64,000 nt of DNA. Origin: Melampsora larici-populina 98AG31 (lineage: Eukaryota; Basidiomycota; Pucciniomycetes; Pucciniales; Melampsoraceae). The number at the start of each line of letters is the position of its first letter. The stretch's first letter is position 1. The stretch lies in contig NW_006768814.1 of assembly GCF_000204055.1 (NCBI RefSeq), positions 542,526 to 606,525 on the forward strand. The letters are read 5' to 3'. The translations under genes and the position numbers were made by a program. Positions 1-11,816 of the stretch are shown here, piece after piece. The notes beneath the pieces are model-generated. The model was not told the origin of the DNA. It worked only from the letters and a program-made list of their open reading frames with translations, and did no database searches.

Positions 1-2260
1 TGTATCAGATAACTTGCTCACTCAAAGGGTGTAAATCAAGAAACAAACGAAGATAGAAAGTAAGAAATTATCAAGAAGAAGAAGAAGAAGATCAAGGATG
101 TGTTCAAAGAGTTTCAAGTCTTCAAGATATCAAATCTCTATCTTTCCTAGTCTAATTTGTAATCTTCGGGGAAATATCTTGTAGGTTGTTACATCGTTAG
201 AAAGCACAGATTTATGTTGTTCATAGTCTCCTCCTCTCAATCTAGTTTCATCTTTCTTCCTTCAATCTCAATCAAATCAAAACCAATCTGAAGTCACAGA
301 GACCATGAATGAAAGACAACCCTCACTCACTCTAAAATCCTTGAGTTTGATCAATTATATATCGCCATATATATTCCTTGGGTTGAACTTGGTGTCAATT
401 CACTCGGGATTGGTAAAGTGATGTGGCCTCTCTTGAAAGCTTTCATCATCAACTTCCTGGAATTTTTGTTGCACCATTGAACCCCAGAAGAACTTGCACC
501 TTCAGTGCCACCCTGAACACCAAATCAAAAAATTCAGTTGATATTGCTTCTTTTCATTGATGTACTGCACCAGCAAATCATGTCTTGAACCGTAGTTGAG
601 ATTGAAACGGTTTCTTTGAAGTTTAATTCTTTCTTATTTGTGGTGAGTTGAATGCCATTCTATCATTCGATCCTCGTTGTACCCGCTCTCCACTCTTCTC
701 GCTTACATACAATCCGGATTCCGATCCATGACCGACCCACCTTCTTCTAAACTTAAATTCGTCTTTATGTATACCACGCCTTCTTGATCACTCTAAATAC
801 TGACTTTACAACAACATATTCCTAAGGTTCTTCTAGTCATAAATTGCCTGTTGTACAAGCTTCATGAGCCCGTGGATCCCGACCAATTGTAGAGAACAGG
901 CTTCACAACTCAGCCTTTTGTTTGCTTGGAACAGGTTGGAACGCATGTATAGATTCTAGAATCTTGAATCATGGTGGTTGCCACGATATCCGACGTTGAC
1001 CAGTTACCGACTTGTGAAGTTCTCGCTTCAAATGCAACAACTGGTTTTCTATTTGTTGTTCAATTTCACACTTTGTGCTACTCACGCTTGAGTGTCCTGA
1101 CGAGATTGGGAACTCGAACGAGATCTAGGGTGATCATACTACTCGTAGACCCTCATGAGCGTGAATATCTACTAAATCCTCAAGAGCGGCATTTTCCGGG
1201 CACAAGAAATTTGTCAGATGATAAAGGTCAAGACTTGTGCGCTCTTGGAGTTATTTTTGAGGATTGCTCTTCTGGGTCTACCTTCGAGGCGCTTCCATCA
1301 TGATCATGAATGGTTAATCTGAGAGTTTCCTTATTTTGGGAAATACATCACCCTTGATAAGAAGGTTTGTAAAGAGCTCCAAAGTCTCTTTCAAAGGTTT
1401 TTTTTTCTCAAATTGACATAGGGTACTCCGAAGTAGGTAGGAAATTTTGTGAATATACCTGCAATGTACTGCCAAGCTATCATTTGTGAAAGTGGATGGG
1501 CCCAAAAAACTTTGCATTCACAGTTTCGATGTTGCCTCAAGAGAAGCCGAATATGTAGGGCTAGAAGATAATAATGAGGGTAAGTATAGAGTATGTATCA
1601 GGAACTCAAAGATGATGATACGTAAACAGGCTTTATGATAGATATGCACAATGAAAACAAACTGCCTTGCAATTGTCAAAGTGTTGTTTCTGCCCTATCA
1701 CAAGTCACAATATGTTTGTCACAGCAATCTGAGCCCAACATCTGAGTCATGTGTACCTTTTCCGCTGCGCTGGCACTTACGTAAACGAAGCGTAGAGAAG
1801 CGCTGATTGTCCATCATTGCAAGTTATATAATGGTGCACTTTATTTGCAAAAGAACTATAACATTGGGAACACTTTGAGAGTTTCAATGTATAGCTCCCT
1901 GCATTCATGTTATCCAGTAGTGAATATACAAACCAATACCAAGGCCCTTTTGGCTATCCTTTTTCAGACTCTTACTCATTTGTGTTTCAATGGGGGCAAA
2001 AATACGTTAACTTAACACACTTCTCAATAGTCAATTTATGCATTTAATTTTGACTATACATTTTTGCCTACAATGATTACGCATGAAGATTGACTAAATC
2101 AGGCGGATATTATCTTTTCAAAAAACTTGCATTTGAAAATACTAGTGGTTTCTTATTGTTATAATTGATGACAAAACACATCATATTGCTACGATAACAT
2201 CTCCTTTTAAAGTCATGGTCTTTAAGCACACAAAAAGTTTGAGAGGAATATTTACTCTAA
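1..2260. other. Decayed, probably retrotransposon-derived intergenic region
   Basis: No intact gene is supported here. An open frame of 110 codons (971-1303, +) has no recognisable domain. Around 1490-1630 on the + strand a frame contains a K-K pair followed about 12 residues later by EAEYVGL, which resembles the RNase H end of Ty1-copia polyproteins (S-x-x-EAEY-x-x-L), but it ends in stops soon after. The rest is AT-rich sequence with scattered stops in all frames. Confidence 0.4.
1440..1640 (+). mobile_element. Possible Ty1-copia RNase H remnant
   Basis: In one + frame the sequence reads VKVDGPKKL..., then ASREAEYVGLED. The EAEY-x-x-L core preceded by a lysine pair is typical of copia RNase H domains. 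No long frame surrounds it, so it would be a broken fragment. The match is short and judged by eye. Confidence 0.3.
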
Positions 2261-4740
2261 CTAATGTTGTGGTCCTTCTTTCAAGCTCGATCGACCTATT
2301 GAAAAGTTTTATACGAAGCGTCATAAAATAAAATAAAACTGTCAACATCGTTCACTCGCCACAGACGATAGGTCCGGATAACAGAATTGATTGAATGAAA
2401 ACATACCAGCTCTCATAATCTCATCTGTAACAAGCAAGTTCATCGCAATCACGCAACAACTATGAAGAAGTTGTCGTTTAACACGGTAATTGTCCCATAT
2501 TCCTTCAGTCACTGGATTCAAGGGTTCGCCAGTTGAAAGGTCTACCCCTACGGCAGCTGTAGGACTTCCATCAACAAGCTCGTCCATCAAGTTTGAGAGC
2601 ACTTCTTGAACATCCAACCCAGCATTTGATGCTAAGGTCTTGGGTACTACCAACAGTGCATCTGCAAAGGTTTGAATACCGAGTTTGAAGCGACCTTTTG
2701 CTTCACTCTTGACCTTGTCAGACAAATACCGGGAGCAGGCTACTTCGAATGCTCCAGCACCAGGTACGACTGCTTGATCCTCTAAGGCATTCTTGACGGA
2801 ACGGAATCCATCCCTCAAACCATCATGAATCTGACTTATTGAGTGAGGATTTGGCCCTGTATAGGATCGGGATGTAATGAGTTAGCTAGGCGTAATTATA
2901 AAAGACCGGCGATCCCACAAAGCCGCATGTAGGTCACAAGTAGTGAAAGGTTACAAATGAGAGAGATGGCGAACCCTTGATGAGAAGTGTGACCGACTTG
3001 GGGTCTCGGACCTCTTCCACAAATGTGAACTTTTCCTCTCCTAGTGTGTGTTCATACACTAAGCCAGCATATCCCAATACGTCCTGTGTGAGGGCTTCAA
3101 CCGAGTTCTGTGCAACACCACCGCAAACCAATTGTAATCTGCAGATATTTCAAGATTGAATGTGACGAAGAGCTACATGTTAACCATTATAATTGAGACA
3201 AGATGATCAATACAGAGTTACAAACCTTTCCATGTTCCGTCGTTTTGCGCGTCTGAGGGCAAGGATACCGCTTTTGGCCAGCATATCGAGACTGAGAGGG
3301 TCGATACCTTTCTGGTTAATGACTACAAAACCTTTCGGCTTCTCTGCGGTGGCGGAACGGCCTGCTGCAATTGCCTCTAAATCCAGTTCCGCGTCGCATA
3401 CTCGTCGTTTGAGTTCAATAATTTTCTTTACACGCGCATCAATAAATTTCCGTTCAGATTCTACCAACTTCTCACGCTGTTCGGCTGAAGAGTAAAAGAA
3501 TCCCGAGTTCACTTCACTATTGGTTGCAGTAGTTGAGGAAACATGGATCAGCATCGAGACGGTCGCGAAATGGCATGGGAATGCAGAATATGAATTAGTC
3601 GATGCAATAGGATGAATACCACTTACGTCTTTTCGTATTCGAGACTGACATTCAAAGTCAAGACAAAGGCATTCTCGACTCTTTTGGGCATGTCAGGATG
3701 ACGTGCACCGTGATCAAGGACTAAACCGCGAATCAAACGTGTATCGGTATCTGTACGATGTTGCATTTTCATGATTTCAATCATGTGCAGGTCGACAGGT
3801 AAGTCAGGCTGCTTGATAGCAAGAACAGCATCGACTACATCAGTTGCAAGCTTCTTTGCAAGCTGATGGTGTAGCTTTGTTGAAAGTGATGTATGTGCGA
3901 CTGCAACCAATGTTTGATGATCGATGTCAGGCTTTTTGTGTTTGAACTCATCAAGAAACTAACGTAATCAAATAAAGCACAATTATTGATATTAGTGACT
4001 TGTTGAAGTTTCGGAACGATCATGATGAATGGCTGAGTGAAGTATCAGGCTAACTTTGACACTTTCTGTTTTGGCAATCTCCAAGCCTTCGGAAATGACA
4101 CGCGGATGAACACCCTCGCTGATATAACGCTCGGCTTGCTTGAGTGTCTCTCCAACGAGTAAGATACAGGAAGTCGTACCGTCACCGGTCTGTTCGTCTT
4201 GTGCTGTTGCTGTCCGTGCGATCATTGCGGCCGTTGGGTTCTGAATTTGCATCTCTGATAGCAAAACTTTTCCATCCTGTATCATACCTGTCAGGAAAAT
4301 AAGATTTTAAGCTTGATAACAGTTGGTTTTGCTGACCTTTGTCATTTTGATATTTCCAGCCCCGTCGACCAACATTTTGATTGTTCCCTTGGGACCTATT
4401 GACCATGCAGTAAAAAAGAGTACATATGTGATTTAAATACGAGTAATCAGATTTCATTTTCATGAGATTTTTCAAGGATCAAAGGATCTAACCAAGATTA
4501 GACCTAACAACATTAGCAAGACCCATGGCACCTGAAAGCAGAAAAGGTCAGTTCAAGCCATGAAAATGATCACGCATATAAAGTTGAAAACGAACCAGTG
4601 GTATTGACTTGCAGGGCTTGAGCCCTGCGAATAGATTCGGCCTTGGGATTGATAAGTTCGACTGCAGACCTGTGGTAGGCAAAAGATCCATGGTAAGAAC
4701 TGAGAAGGTGTTTTATGATGATGGTAATGAGAACTAACAT
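2261..4740 (-). CDS. CCT6: T-complex protein 1 subunit zeta (CCT6)
   Basis: Subunit of the cytosolic TRiC/CCT chaperonin, which folds actin, tubulin and other proteins by ATP-driven closure of a double ring. Ten exons join to about 555 residues, close to the family's usual 530-550: 4740-4739, 4669-4596, 4531-4493, 4395-4337, 4276-4055, 3958-3627, 3516-3226, 3138-2975, 2856-2407, 2295-2261. Visible motifs include the ATP-binding GDGTTS (exon 5), [14 protein letters not shown] and [15 protein letters not shown] (exons 6-7), [13 protein letters not shown] (exon 7), GEEKFTF (exon 8), VVPGAGAFE and the C-terminal MRAGRSSLK. The start ATG is split: AT, then a 69-base GTTAGT...CACAG intron, then G. 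A loop of roughly 15-20 extra residues after RRVCDAE is not in the animal protein. Reading through the last 5' splice site gives a less family-like tail, so exon 10 was chosen. Confidence 0.95.
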
Positions 4741-5918
4741 TTTGATGGATACGATGAGTTGGTTAAAGAAAACTTAAACTGATGAATTCTAAACCGATGA
4801 ATTCATGTGGTCGATCGATTACATGTGGCGTATGTATATGTAGCAAACTGTAGTTTTCACAAGAGAACTGCATTCTAGTCCTGTGCTCAGCCATCAATGG
4901 GTTAGGTTTTGGCTAACCGCTCAACACCTTTTGATTGGACCTTCGCTCTAGAGGTCTTTCTTTCTGTCCCACGTCATCTTCTGGTTATGCCCGTAATCAA
5001 ATCATTGGGATTGGTTCGATGGTAGTCATGTCGAACGAGTCCATATATACTTCTTGAGCTTTATCCATGAAATTTCGTATAGAATCTTCGTTTATGATTT
5101 GTTTGGAACATCTCATTTCTGTCTACGTTCATAATAATAGTTCCTTCAGCAATTCAAGTAGCCTCAATCGCCCCTATCCATATGCACTGTGATATCTTTA
5201 TGGTAAACTTGGTCACTATTCGCCTTGCGTTGAATCAAAATGTGCAGCGCATTTTCTCCTGCAGCGGACTCGGAACTTCATGTATGCGTGGACATGCTCC
5301 TTGCAGACACATGATGTAAAACATTGAACGTAGGAGGATTAAATTACTCAGAAAAGGGATAAAAAGCTTACACTTATCAATGATTCAGTAAATTTTCCGG
5401 TATCATGTCGATGACTAGTGTCTGAAAATAGAATGTGATTCGATGATGCATAAGTCTTTGCGGATCATGATGGTCTTCACAAGCAAAAAAACCATATGTT
5501 CTAAAATGAAACCCATCAATTTCTTGAATGTTTTATCTATAACCTGGGCTTCATCATCATGGGGGAAACTGTCCACGAGTTTATATGGTGCATATCATGT
5601 CTCAAACGGGGGGCAGTATTAAAGGTTCTGATAGTTTTGACAACAAAGTCAGGTGATTAGGGGATGCAAAATGACCATTTCTTTCGTCGGCATGTTCTTT
5701 ATGTTTTCGAACTATGTAGGTATTACAAACATATTAGGTAGTACAGTCAACGATCTTACAAATGCAATTATGGTAGCTAGAATTTGGATTAAGCTATTTC
5801 GAGCAAGGGAAAAGACACAGAACAACAAACGGGATTATTAAGAGACATACACTTCTAAGGATGTGAAGAAAATACTGAAAGATATCAAGAAGCGTGACTT
5901 GTTTCTCCTGATCTTCTT
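4741..5918. other. Intergenic, CCT6 5' flank to secreted-protein 3' flank
   Basis: AT-rich sequence without a supported gene. The part nearest 5918 resembles the 3' flank of the paralogue at 8817: compare ATGTAGGTATTACAAACATA near 5715 with ATGTAGACATTATAGACATA near 8603. The duplicated unit therefore extends past the stop codons. Confidence 0.6.
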
Positions 5919-7412
5919 TCACAAAGCGGAGCTGACTGCACCTTTCACCTTTTGAGTGATCTCGGCCAATTTTGCACAAGGGTCATCCGATTTAGATCCA
6001 CTTGATGTGGTGGGTTTCTTATCTCCTGACTGAGGAGCTCGACGACTCAAACTGTGAGAGAAATGTGGTCAGTTCATGCCCCGTTTTGAAGCTATCAGGA
6101 ATGTCTCGTTTGAAGACTGATGTCACTTACGGGTAGCTGTATGTTCCCGGTAATCCACGACGACTTGAAGCAGATTTAGTTCCAGCGGAAGAAGCTTTCG
6201 CTGTTTCCATCTTCTTCAAAATTGCTGCACATGCAGTCGAATCAGTTGGAAGCTTGGCGGGCAAAGCTGTTGTAGCATCCTGCTTATCTTGACGGCTGAT
6301 TGTAGGTTTAGAGAAGCGAAAAAAGTTAATGACAATGGTCTTTCATAAAATATGATGAAGAATTGAAAGTATGCTTACGTAGTCAAAGTATTGTGTACCC
6401 TTGGAAAAGTTAAAGGATGGTGTGAGTGAGCATATTATTTATCGAAATGCGCAGACTGATTAGAGGCTTGTTTGATCTTACTTGTGGACAGTCTCAAGCG
6501 CATCTCGATGACCAGGAGGAGGTGCAGGATGTAATGAGGCAGGCATGACAACGGCAGGCTTTGGGTTTGGTGGTGCTACAGACAAAGGCTTTGGTTGATT
6601 GGTTGGTGGAGGCTTTGTTTGACTGGTTGGCGGTGGAGCAGATGAAGGCTTTGCTGGAGCTGGACTGGTTGTCGTTACAGTTGTTGTTAGCGGAGGGTTT
6701 GCAGAAGTTGTTGACGATGTTGCTGGTGGAGGATTTGTTTGACTGTTTGATGTTACGGTTGTAGTTGACGAAGGTTTTGTTGGATTATTGTTTGTTGGTC
6801 TGGTGATGGTGACGTCCCGGCGGAGAAGACTAATAAGTGAGAAGAAGGTTCCTTGTTAGACCACGAGTTGTAGGCATGGACAAGTTTTCACGTGATGTAT
6901 GAAAGCTTACCCGTGATCATTGTTGACAGCATCGCTGATTGTGGTGGCAGGGAATAAAGAGGTCAAGACTTGGTGTTTGAAATCAAGTAGCGGGGGAACA
7001 AAAGTGGGCTTACGGATCTATGGTATTATGGATCCTAAAAGCACATAGAATCAAGCGTTCATAAGTCAGCAGTTATGAGTATTGAGAAATGCAAGGGAGA
7101 TCTTACCTGTGCACGTTTTGAAGCGCATCCCGAAGACCTACGGGTGGAGACAACACTGGGGGAACATTGCTTTTTGGGATGGTTGCTGTCACATTGGTCT
7201 GGGTAACAATGGTCGTACGGCGCACCAAGCTGGGGTAGGTACCAAAAGGTGATATAGGGTAAATCAAGGTGTTTGGAATGGAATGTTGGGGAGTTGAGAG
7301 TAGACTGGACTCACGCAAAGTTGTTGTGCGTAGGCGCGTTATTCTTAGCCGCTTGACTTGTGACCAATCCGATGGCCAAGGTGGCAAAGCTGACAGTAAT
7401 TGCAAAACGCAT
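5919..7412 (-). CDS. Secreted modular protein A (candidate effector-type), 8 exons
   Basis: Predicted protein of 310 residues. It starts with a hydrophobic signal peptide (MRFAITVSFATLAIGLVTSQ) and should be secreted. Exons: 7412-7315, 7229-7107, 7034-7014, 6934-6911, 6829-6482, 6399-6379, 6295-6131, 6051-5919. Every intron is phase 2 and every internal exon is a multiple of three (123, 21, 24, 348, 21 and 165 bases). The 348-base exon encodes a long Pro/Thr/Ser/Lys linker that begins LLRRDV and ends GHRDALETVH. The exon before the last carries ACAAILKKMETAK...RRGLPGTYSYP, and the last carries LSRRAPQ...DDPCAKL. The same exon classes, in the same order, recur in the neighbour at 8817-11020. 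No enzyme domain is visible. A role in host interaction is a guess from secretion, size and lineage-specific look. Confidence 0.8.
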
Positions 7413-8816
7413 ATTGTTTGAAGCTTGATGGGTAATAAAAGCGATAGGTGATACTTTAAAAGAATTAAAGCTAATGAAAGTTATTGGAAAGGAGTTTAAA
7501 ACCTAGATTCAAAGAGATTAATGATTTTGGAGATTATGAACACGAGAAAGTAGAGAAGAGAGGTGTTTCTATGTATTAGGGAAGCTTATGATACAATTAT
7601 CGTACAATTATGATGGATGTATTAAGGATGTATTAGGGAAGAATTAAAAGATGTGATGAGGAAACAAAAAGTGGAGAGAGAGCCATGGGCTTTATAGCTT
7701 CTTGACCTCGCTGTACTTCCGAAAGAATGAGTCATTCAAGCCTGGCCAGGGATCAGAAGAACTCTTCATGATACGACGGCGCCCGAGGCAAGTGCTTCAT
7801 CGCTTCAATTGCACCCTGACACCATTTCTTGAACTTCCTATAACAATGAGCTGCAGGATCTATCTTTCATCAGCCTACGAGTATGTATCCTCACCCTGAT
7901 TCCCAATCAACAGGACTACACAGGTTTCCATCGAAGCCTGACCACTTGGTATCTATGCTGGCTTGAGTATGCTTTGCTGGAAAAAACCTTTTGGGTTGGT
8001 TCATTGACTTCTCAGGTCAGACTTTTGAGCTGTGACCTATCTAGCATCCTGAGTGGTGGTCTCAAAAAAACACTCAATCAAATCATAGTTTTGAGTTTAT
8101 TGCAGATGTTGATAACGTTGATTTAGAAAACTAGACTCTATGCACTTTGAGGCAAATTTTCTAAAATATTCACCAAGCAAACGGAGACAAAGCCATCTTG
8201 AGTCGCATTGATAACACCTGTCCCAACAAATGGACTTTGTATGAGTAAAAAATACCAAAATTAGTATGGTTGAAATGTGGCACTCACGTAAATGACTTGA
8301 TAGATGATGATTGGGTTCAAAAGAAAAAGCAATGGTCTATGTACAATGAAATTGATTGATTCTTGTCACTCTGCTCTTACAGGTCCATCCTGCAAGGGCT
8401 TTCAAGTGTAAACGTCAATTTGAAGATTACAAGTAATGTTTCATTAGAAGCAAAATGAGATACCGATGATGGTGGTGAACCGACCTTATAAGGATGTGAT
8501 CTCTTACAACAAACCGGCATGGTTCACTAAGTGACATAGAATGAGACTTGTTTTGAATTTGATAATTCTGGGAATCACACTGAACAAACATTTTTTCAAA
8601 TTATGTAGACATTATAGACATATTAGACAATAGAGTTGAGTAGTTTACAATGAAGATAGATTCTGGCTCTCATGAAGAGAGAGATTAAGGTTAGAAACTC
8701 GAAAACATGGACCAACTCAAAAGGTACAGACGGATTATTACAACACATAAAGCATGGAGGTTTAGAGAAAATACTTGAAAGATAAACAAGTGTGTCTTGC
8801 TTGTCTTTATCCTTTT
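7413..8816. other. Intergenic between the two modular secreted-protein genes
   Basis: Holds the 5' flank of gene A and the 3' flank of gene B. Apart from the conserved promoter block near 7685-7830 no feature is supported. Short open frames here look random. Confidence 0.6.
7685..7830 (-). promoter_or_regulatory. Promoter block of secreted gene A, shared with gene B
   Basis: On the minus strand a TATA-like CTATAAAGCCCATGGCTCT lies about 280 bases before the ATG, and upstream of it is GCCTCGGGCGCCGTCG. The paralogue has CTATAAGGAGCATGGCTCT and GCCTCGGGCGTCGTTG at the matching distance (about 11275-11400). Conservation of both elements and their order suggests a retained, functional promoter; this is inferred. 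Confidence 0.5.
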
Positions 8817-11020
8817 TCAAGAAGATGAAACCGCACCCTTGATCTTGATGGCCGTTAACTTTTGACAAGGATCATCCGAATTAGATACACCAGATGTGGT
8901 GAGCTTTTTGTCTGTTGACTGAGGAGCTCGACGACTTAAGCTGTGGGAGAAATGTAATCAGCCCATGTCCCGATTTTTAACTGTCATGCATCATTTGGAA
9001 AATTTGCTAATACTTACGGGTACTTGTAAGTCCTTGAAAGTCCACGACGATTTGGAGCAGGTTTAGTCGCTTGTGTAGACGATTTGGATGCTTCCATCTC
9101 CTTCAAAAGTGTTGCGCATGCGGCGGCCTCAGATGGAGTGGTAGGCAGAGATGTTGTGACATCTTGCTCGGATTGACGGCTAGTTTTGATCGTAAAGAAA
9201 CACAAAAGTTAGTGTTAGGCGTTTTTAAAATCAAATAGTGAGGATTTGAAAGTGAACTTACGAAGCCAAGTTGTTGTGTACTCTGAAAAGAAGAAAAAGG
9301 GTTTCCAGTGAGCTTGGTATCAAGATGTGAGCAGTGTGTTCAAGAGAAATTTATGTGAGTTCTTACTTGTGAGCTTTCTCAAGCGCATCGCGACCACCAA
9401 CCGGAACTGGGGGCGGAACCACAGGGACTGCGGGGACAGGTTTTGTTGGAGTGGTTGGCGTTGTACCGGTCTCGGTGCCATTTGCGCGACGGAAAAGACT
9501 GGTAACCAAAAAGTACGCTGCTCATTAGAACGCGAGATTATGTGATATGGATGAAGAAATGAATAGATATGTCGAGTCTTACCCTTTGCTATTCTTAATT
9601 GCATTTCTGATAGCGGTGGTAGAGGGTCACAAAATTGAATGTTAAGTGTTTGAAAAAATGCGTTGAGGGAATAAAAGTGAGCTTACGGATCTTTTTTATT
9701 TTGAATACTTGAGGCACATAAAACATGTTTGTAAATGAGCAAATCGTATTGTGAAATGTGTGTGAATTATCCAGCAGGAACTTTTTGAGAGCTTACCTAT
9801 TCTGCTCCTCAATCGCATCACGAAGACCAACAGGTGGGGTCAGCAATGTGTCCACAGAAGGGATTTTAGGTGGAGTGAGAGCTGGAATGCTCGATGTTCC
9901 ATTTGTCTTGGCCGAGCTGTAATACCAAATAATGATGTGGTTAGGCGTGTAACTTGTCTACAAAGATTTTGGGAAAGGTTTTTAGATGGTTGACGCTTAC
10001 CTGTTGGGTTTGGGCGAAGAGGCTGGAGGCGGAGCTTTTGTTGGCGTAGTTGGCGTTGTACTGGTCTTGGTGCCGTTTGCGCGACGGAAAAGACTAGTAA
10101 TCAAAAATGGCTTGCTCATTAGACCGCGAAATTTCATTATGTGTATGAAGGGATGTTTAGATGTGTGAGTCTTACCCTTTACTATTCTTAATTGCATTTC
10201 TGGTAGTGTTGATAGCGGGACAGCAAGTTAAATGGTAAGTGTTTGAAACAAAACAGCGAGGAAATAGAAGTGAGCTTACGGGTCTTTTTGATTTTGATTG
10301 CTGAAGGCACATAAAACATGTTTGTAAGTGACCAGATAGTTGGAATTCCTGCAGAGTATCCAGCAGGATTTTTTTGCAAGATCTTACCTATTGTGCTCCT
10401 CAATCGCATCACGAAGACCAACGGGTGGCGTCAGCATTGTGTCCACAGAAGGGATTTTAGGTGGAGTGAGAGTCGGAATGCTCGATGTTCCATTCGTTTT
10501 GGGCGAGCTGTAGTATCAAATGATGACCCATGGTTAGTCGTTCGAATGGTCTGACAGAGATTCTTGTTGAGTCATTGACGCTTACCCTTGGGGTATAGGC
10601 AAACTTGAAGAATTTGAACCTGCCACCTGCAGCGCCTGCTTACCCATGGCGTGCAATCGGTCACAAGAATCAGCTGGAGCATTCCCCCCTGACTGAGGAG
10701 CTCGACGGATCAACCTATGAGAAAAAAACTGGCTTAGCTCAAGGTCCTCGTTATTCATCGTCTATCGTTGAGTTTGAGAGCACTTACGGATATCTATTGA
10801 ACTCAGCAAGAGCACGACGACCCATTCGTGGGGAAGCTCCACCTCCGGATCTGGAGGCCTCGATCATCTTGATGATCGAAGCACATACATTGGGATCGCC
10901 TTGAATCTTCATTTCAGAAGTCGAAACTTTCGGCGCACCACCAGTGCCACCAGGCTTGGTCTGACTGCTGACCAATCCGACGGCCAAGGTAGCAAAGCTG
11001 ACAGTGATTGCAAAGCGCAT
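8817..11020 (-). CDS. Secreted modular protein B with duplicated exon cassettes, 13 exons
   Basis: Predicted 407 residues with signal peptide MRFAITVSFATLAVGLVSSQ, paralogous to gene A. Exons: 11020-10788, 10714-10586, 10507-10388, 10300-10280, 10199-10176, 10093-10001, 9916-9797, 9707-9687, 9606-9583, 9498-9367, 9282-9262, 9179-9018, 8940-8817. All introns are phase 2. A four-exon cassette of 120+21+24+93 or 132 bases (TNGTSSIP...VGLRDAIEE; NQNQKDP; NAIKNSKG; LFRRANGT) is present twice in tandem. Exon 1 fuses the signal peptide to a Cys/Met module (CASIIKMIEAS...RRALAEFNRYP) that recurs in exon 12 (CATLLKEMEAS...RRGLSRTYKYP). Exons 2 and 13 both encode an L-x-RRAPQS module with a following cysteine. 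No known domain is recognised. Confidence 0.8.
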
Positions 11021-11816
11021 GACTAAAGACGGATAGCTGATAAAGGATTTGAATGTAGATGATACTCAAATAATGGAAACTGATGCAGATTATGAGAAAG
11101 GGGGTTAAGAAATAACAGGTATTGACAACTTGAACCAATAGAAATCGAGCAGAATTGATTGGCAAACAGAAATGGAGCTATGTATTGGTAGAGAAAGATA
11201 CGAAAAATGAAGATATAGAACAACGACTTATAAGGATAAATTGGGGGATGAGATGAAGGACTGTTTGTTGGATCAAGAGCCATGCTCCTTATAGGTTTTT
11301 GAATTCTCGGGACTTGAGACACGCTCATTGATTCATTGAATGACTGACAAGGTTTTGGAAGACCCAATGCAACGACGCCCGAGGCCAATGATCCATCATG
11401 ACGGATGCCTTGTACCATCAAGGCGAAGTAGTTCTTTCTTTCAAATGATTGGTCCTAATCCGCATCTTTGGTAGTGTTAAGCTCATGCCGAGATCATCTG
11501 ATTCATTCAACGCAGGATAAAGTATTCACTCTGCTGTTCTATGAAGCAAATATTCTCCTTATGCAAGGGAATCTGAATGAAGGCTCTACTTCTGGATGAA
11601 TTCAACGTATCCAGGAATGACATCGTATCTACCCAGTCGATGGCAGAACAAACTCATGTTCTTCAAGTCGGATGCAGTCCTGACCCGGGAGTTTGGAATA
11701 AAAGGACTTTATTGCTAATGAACCAACGAACCAGAGCCTCTGATCGATTAATTTATTCCAATCAAGAACTGACATCCTGACTCTGAGATGATGATAAGAA
11801 AGAAATCGATAATTAG
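11021..11816. other. 5' flank of secreted gene B and spacer
   Basis: Contains the shared promoter block (about 11275-11400, minus strand). No coding sequence is supported in the rest. Confidence 0.55.
11275..11400 (-). promoter_or_regulatory. Promoter block of secreted gene B
   Basis: Minus-strand TATA-like CTATAAGGAGCATGGCTCT near 11280, preceded upstream by GCCTCGGGCGTCGTTG near 11370. Both match the block in front of gene A in order and spacing. Confidence 0.5.

Noticed and set aside
971..1303. 110-codon plus-strand frame near the left end
   Set aside because: No known domain; a vague likeness to retrotransposon sequence is too weak to name.
2342..2406. Read-through end of CCT6 (tail ...[20 protein letters not shown]) without a last intron
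   Set aside because: Splicing 2406-2296 gives [14 protein letters not shown], which fits the conserved chaperonin C-terminus; the read-through tail does not.
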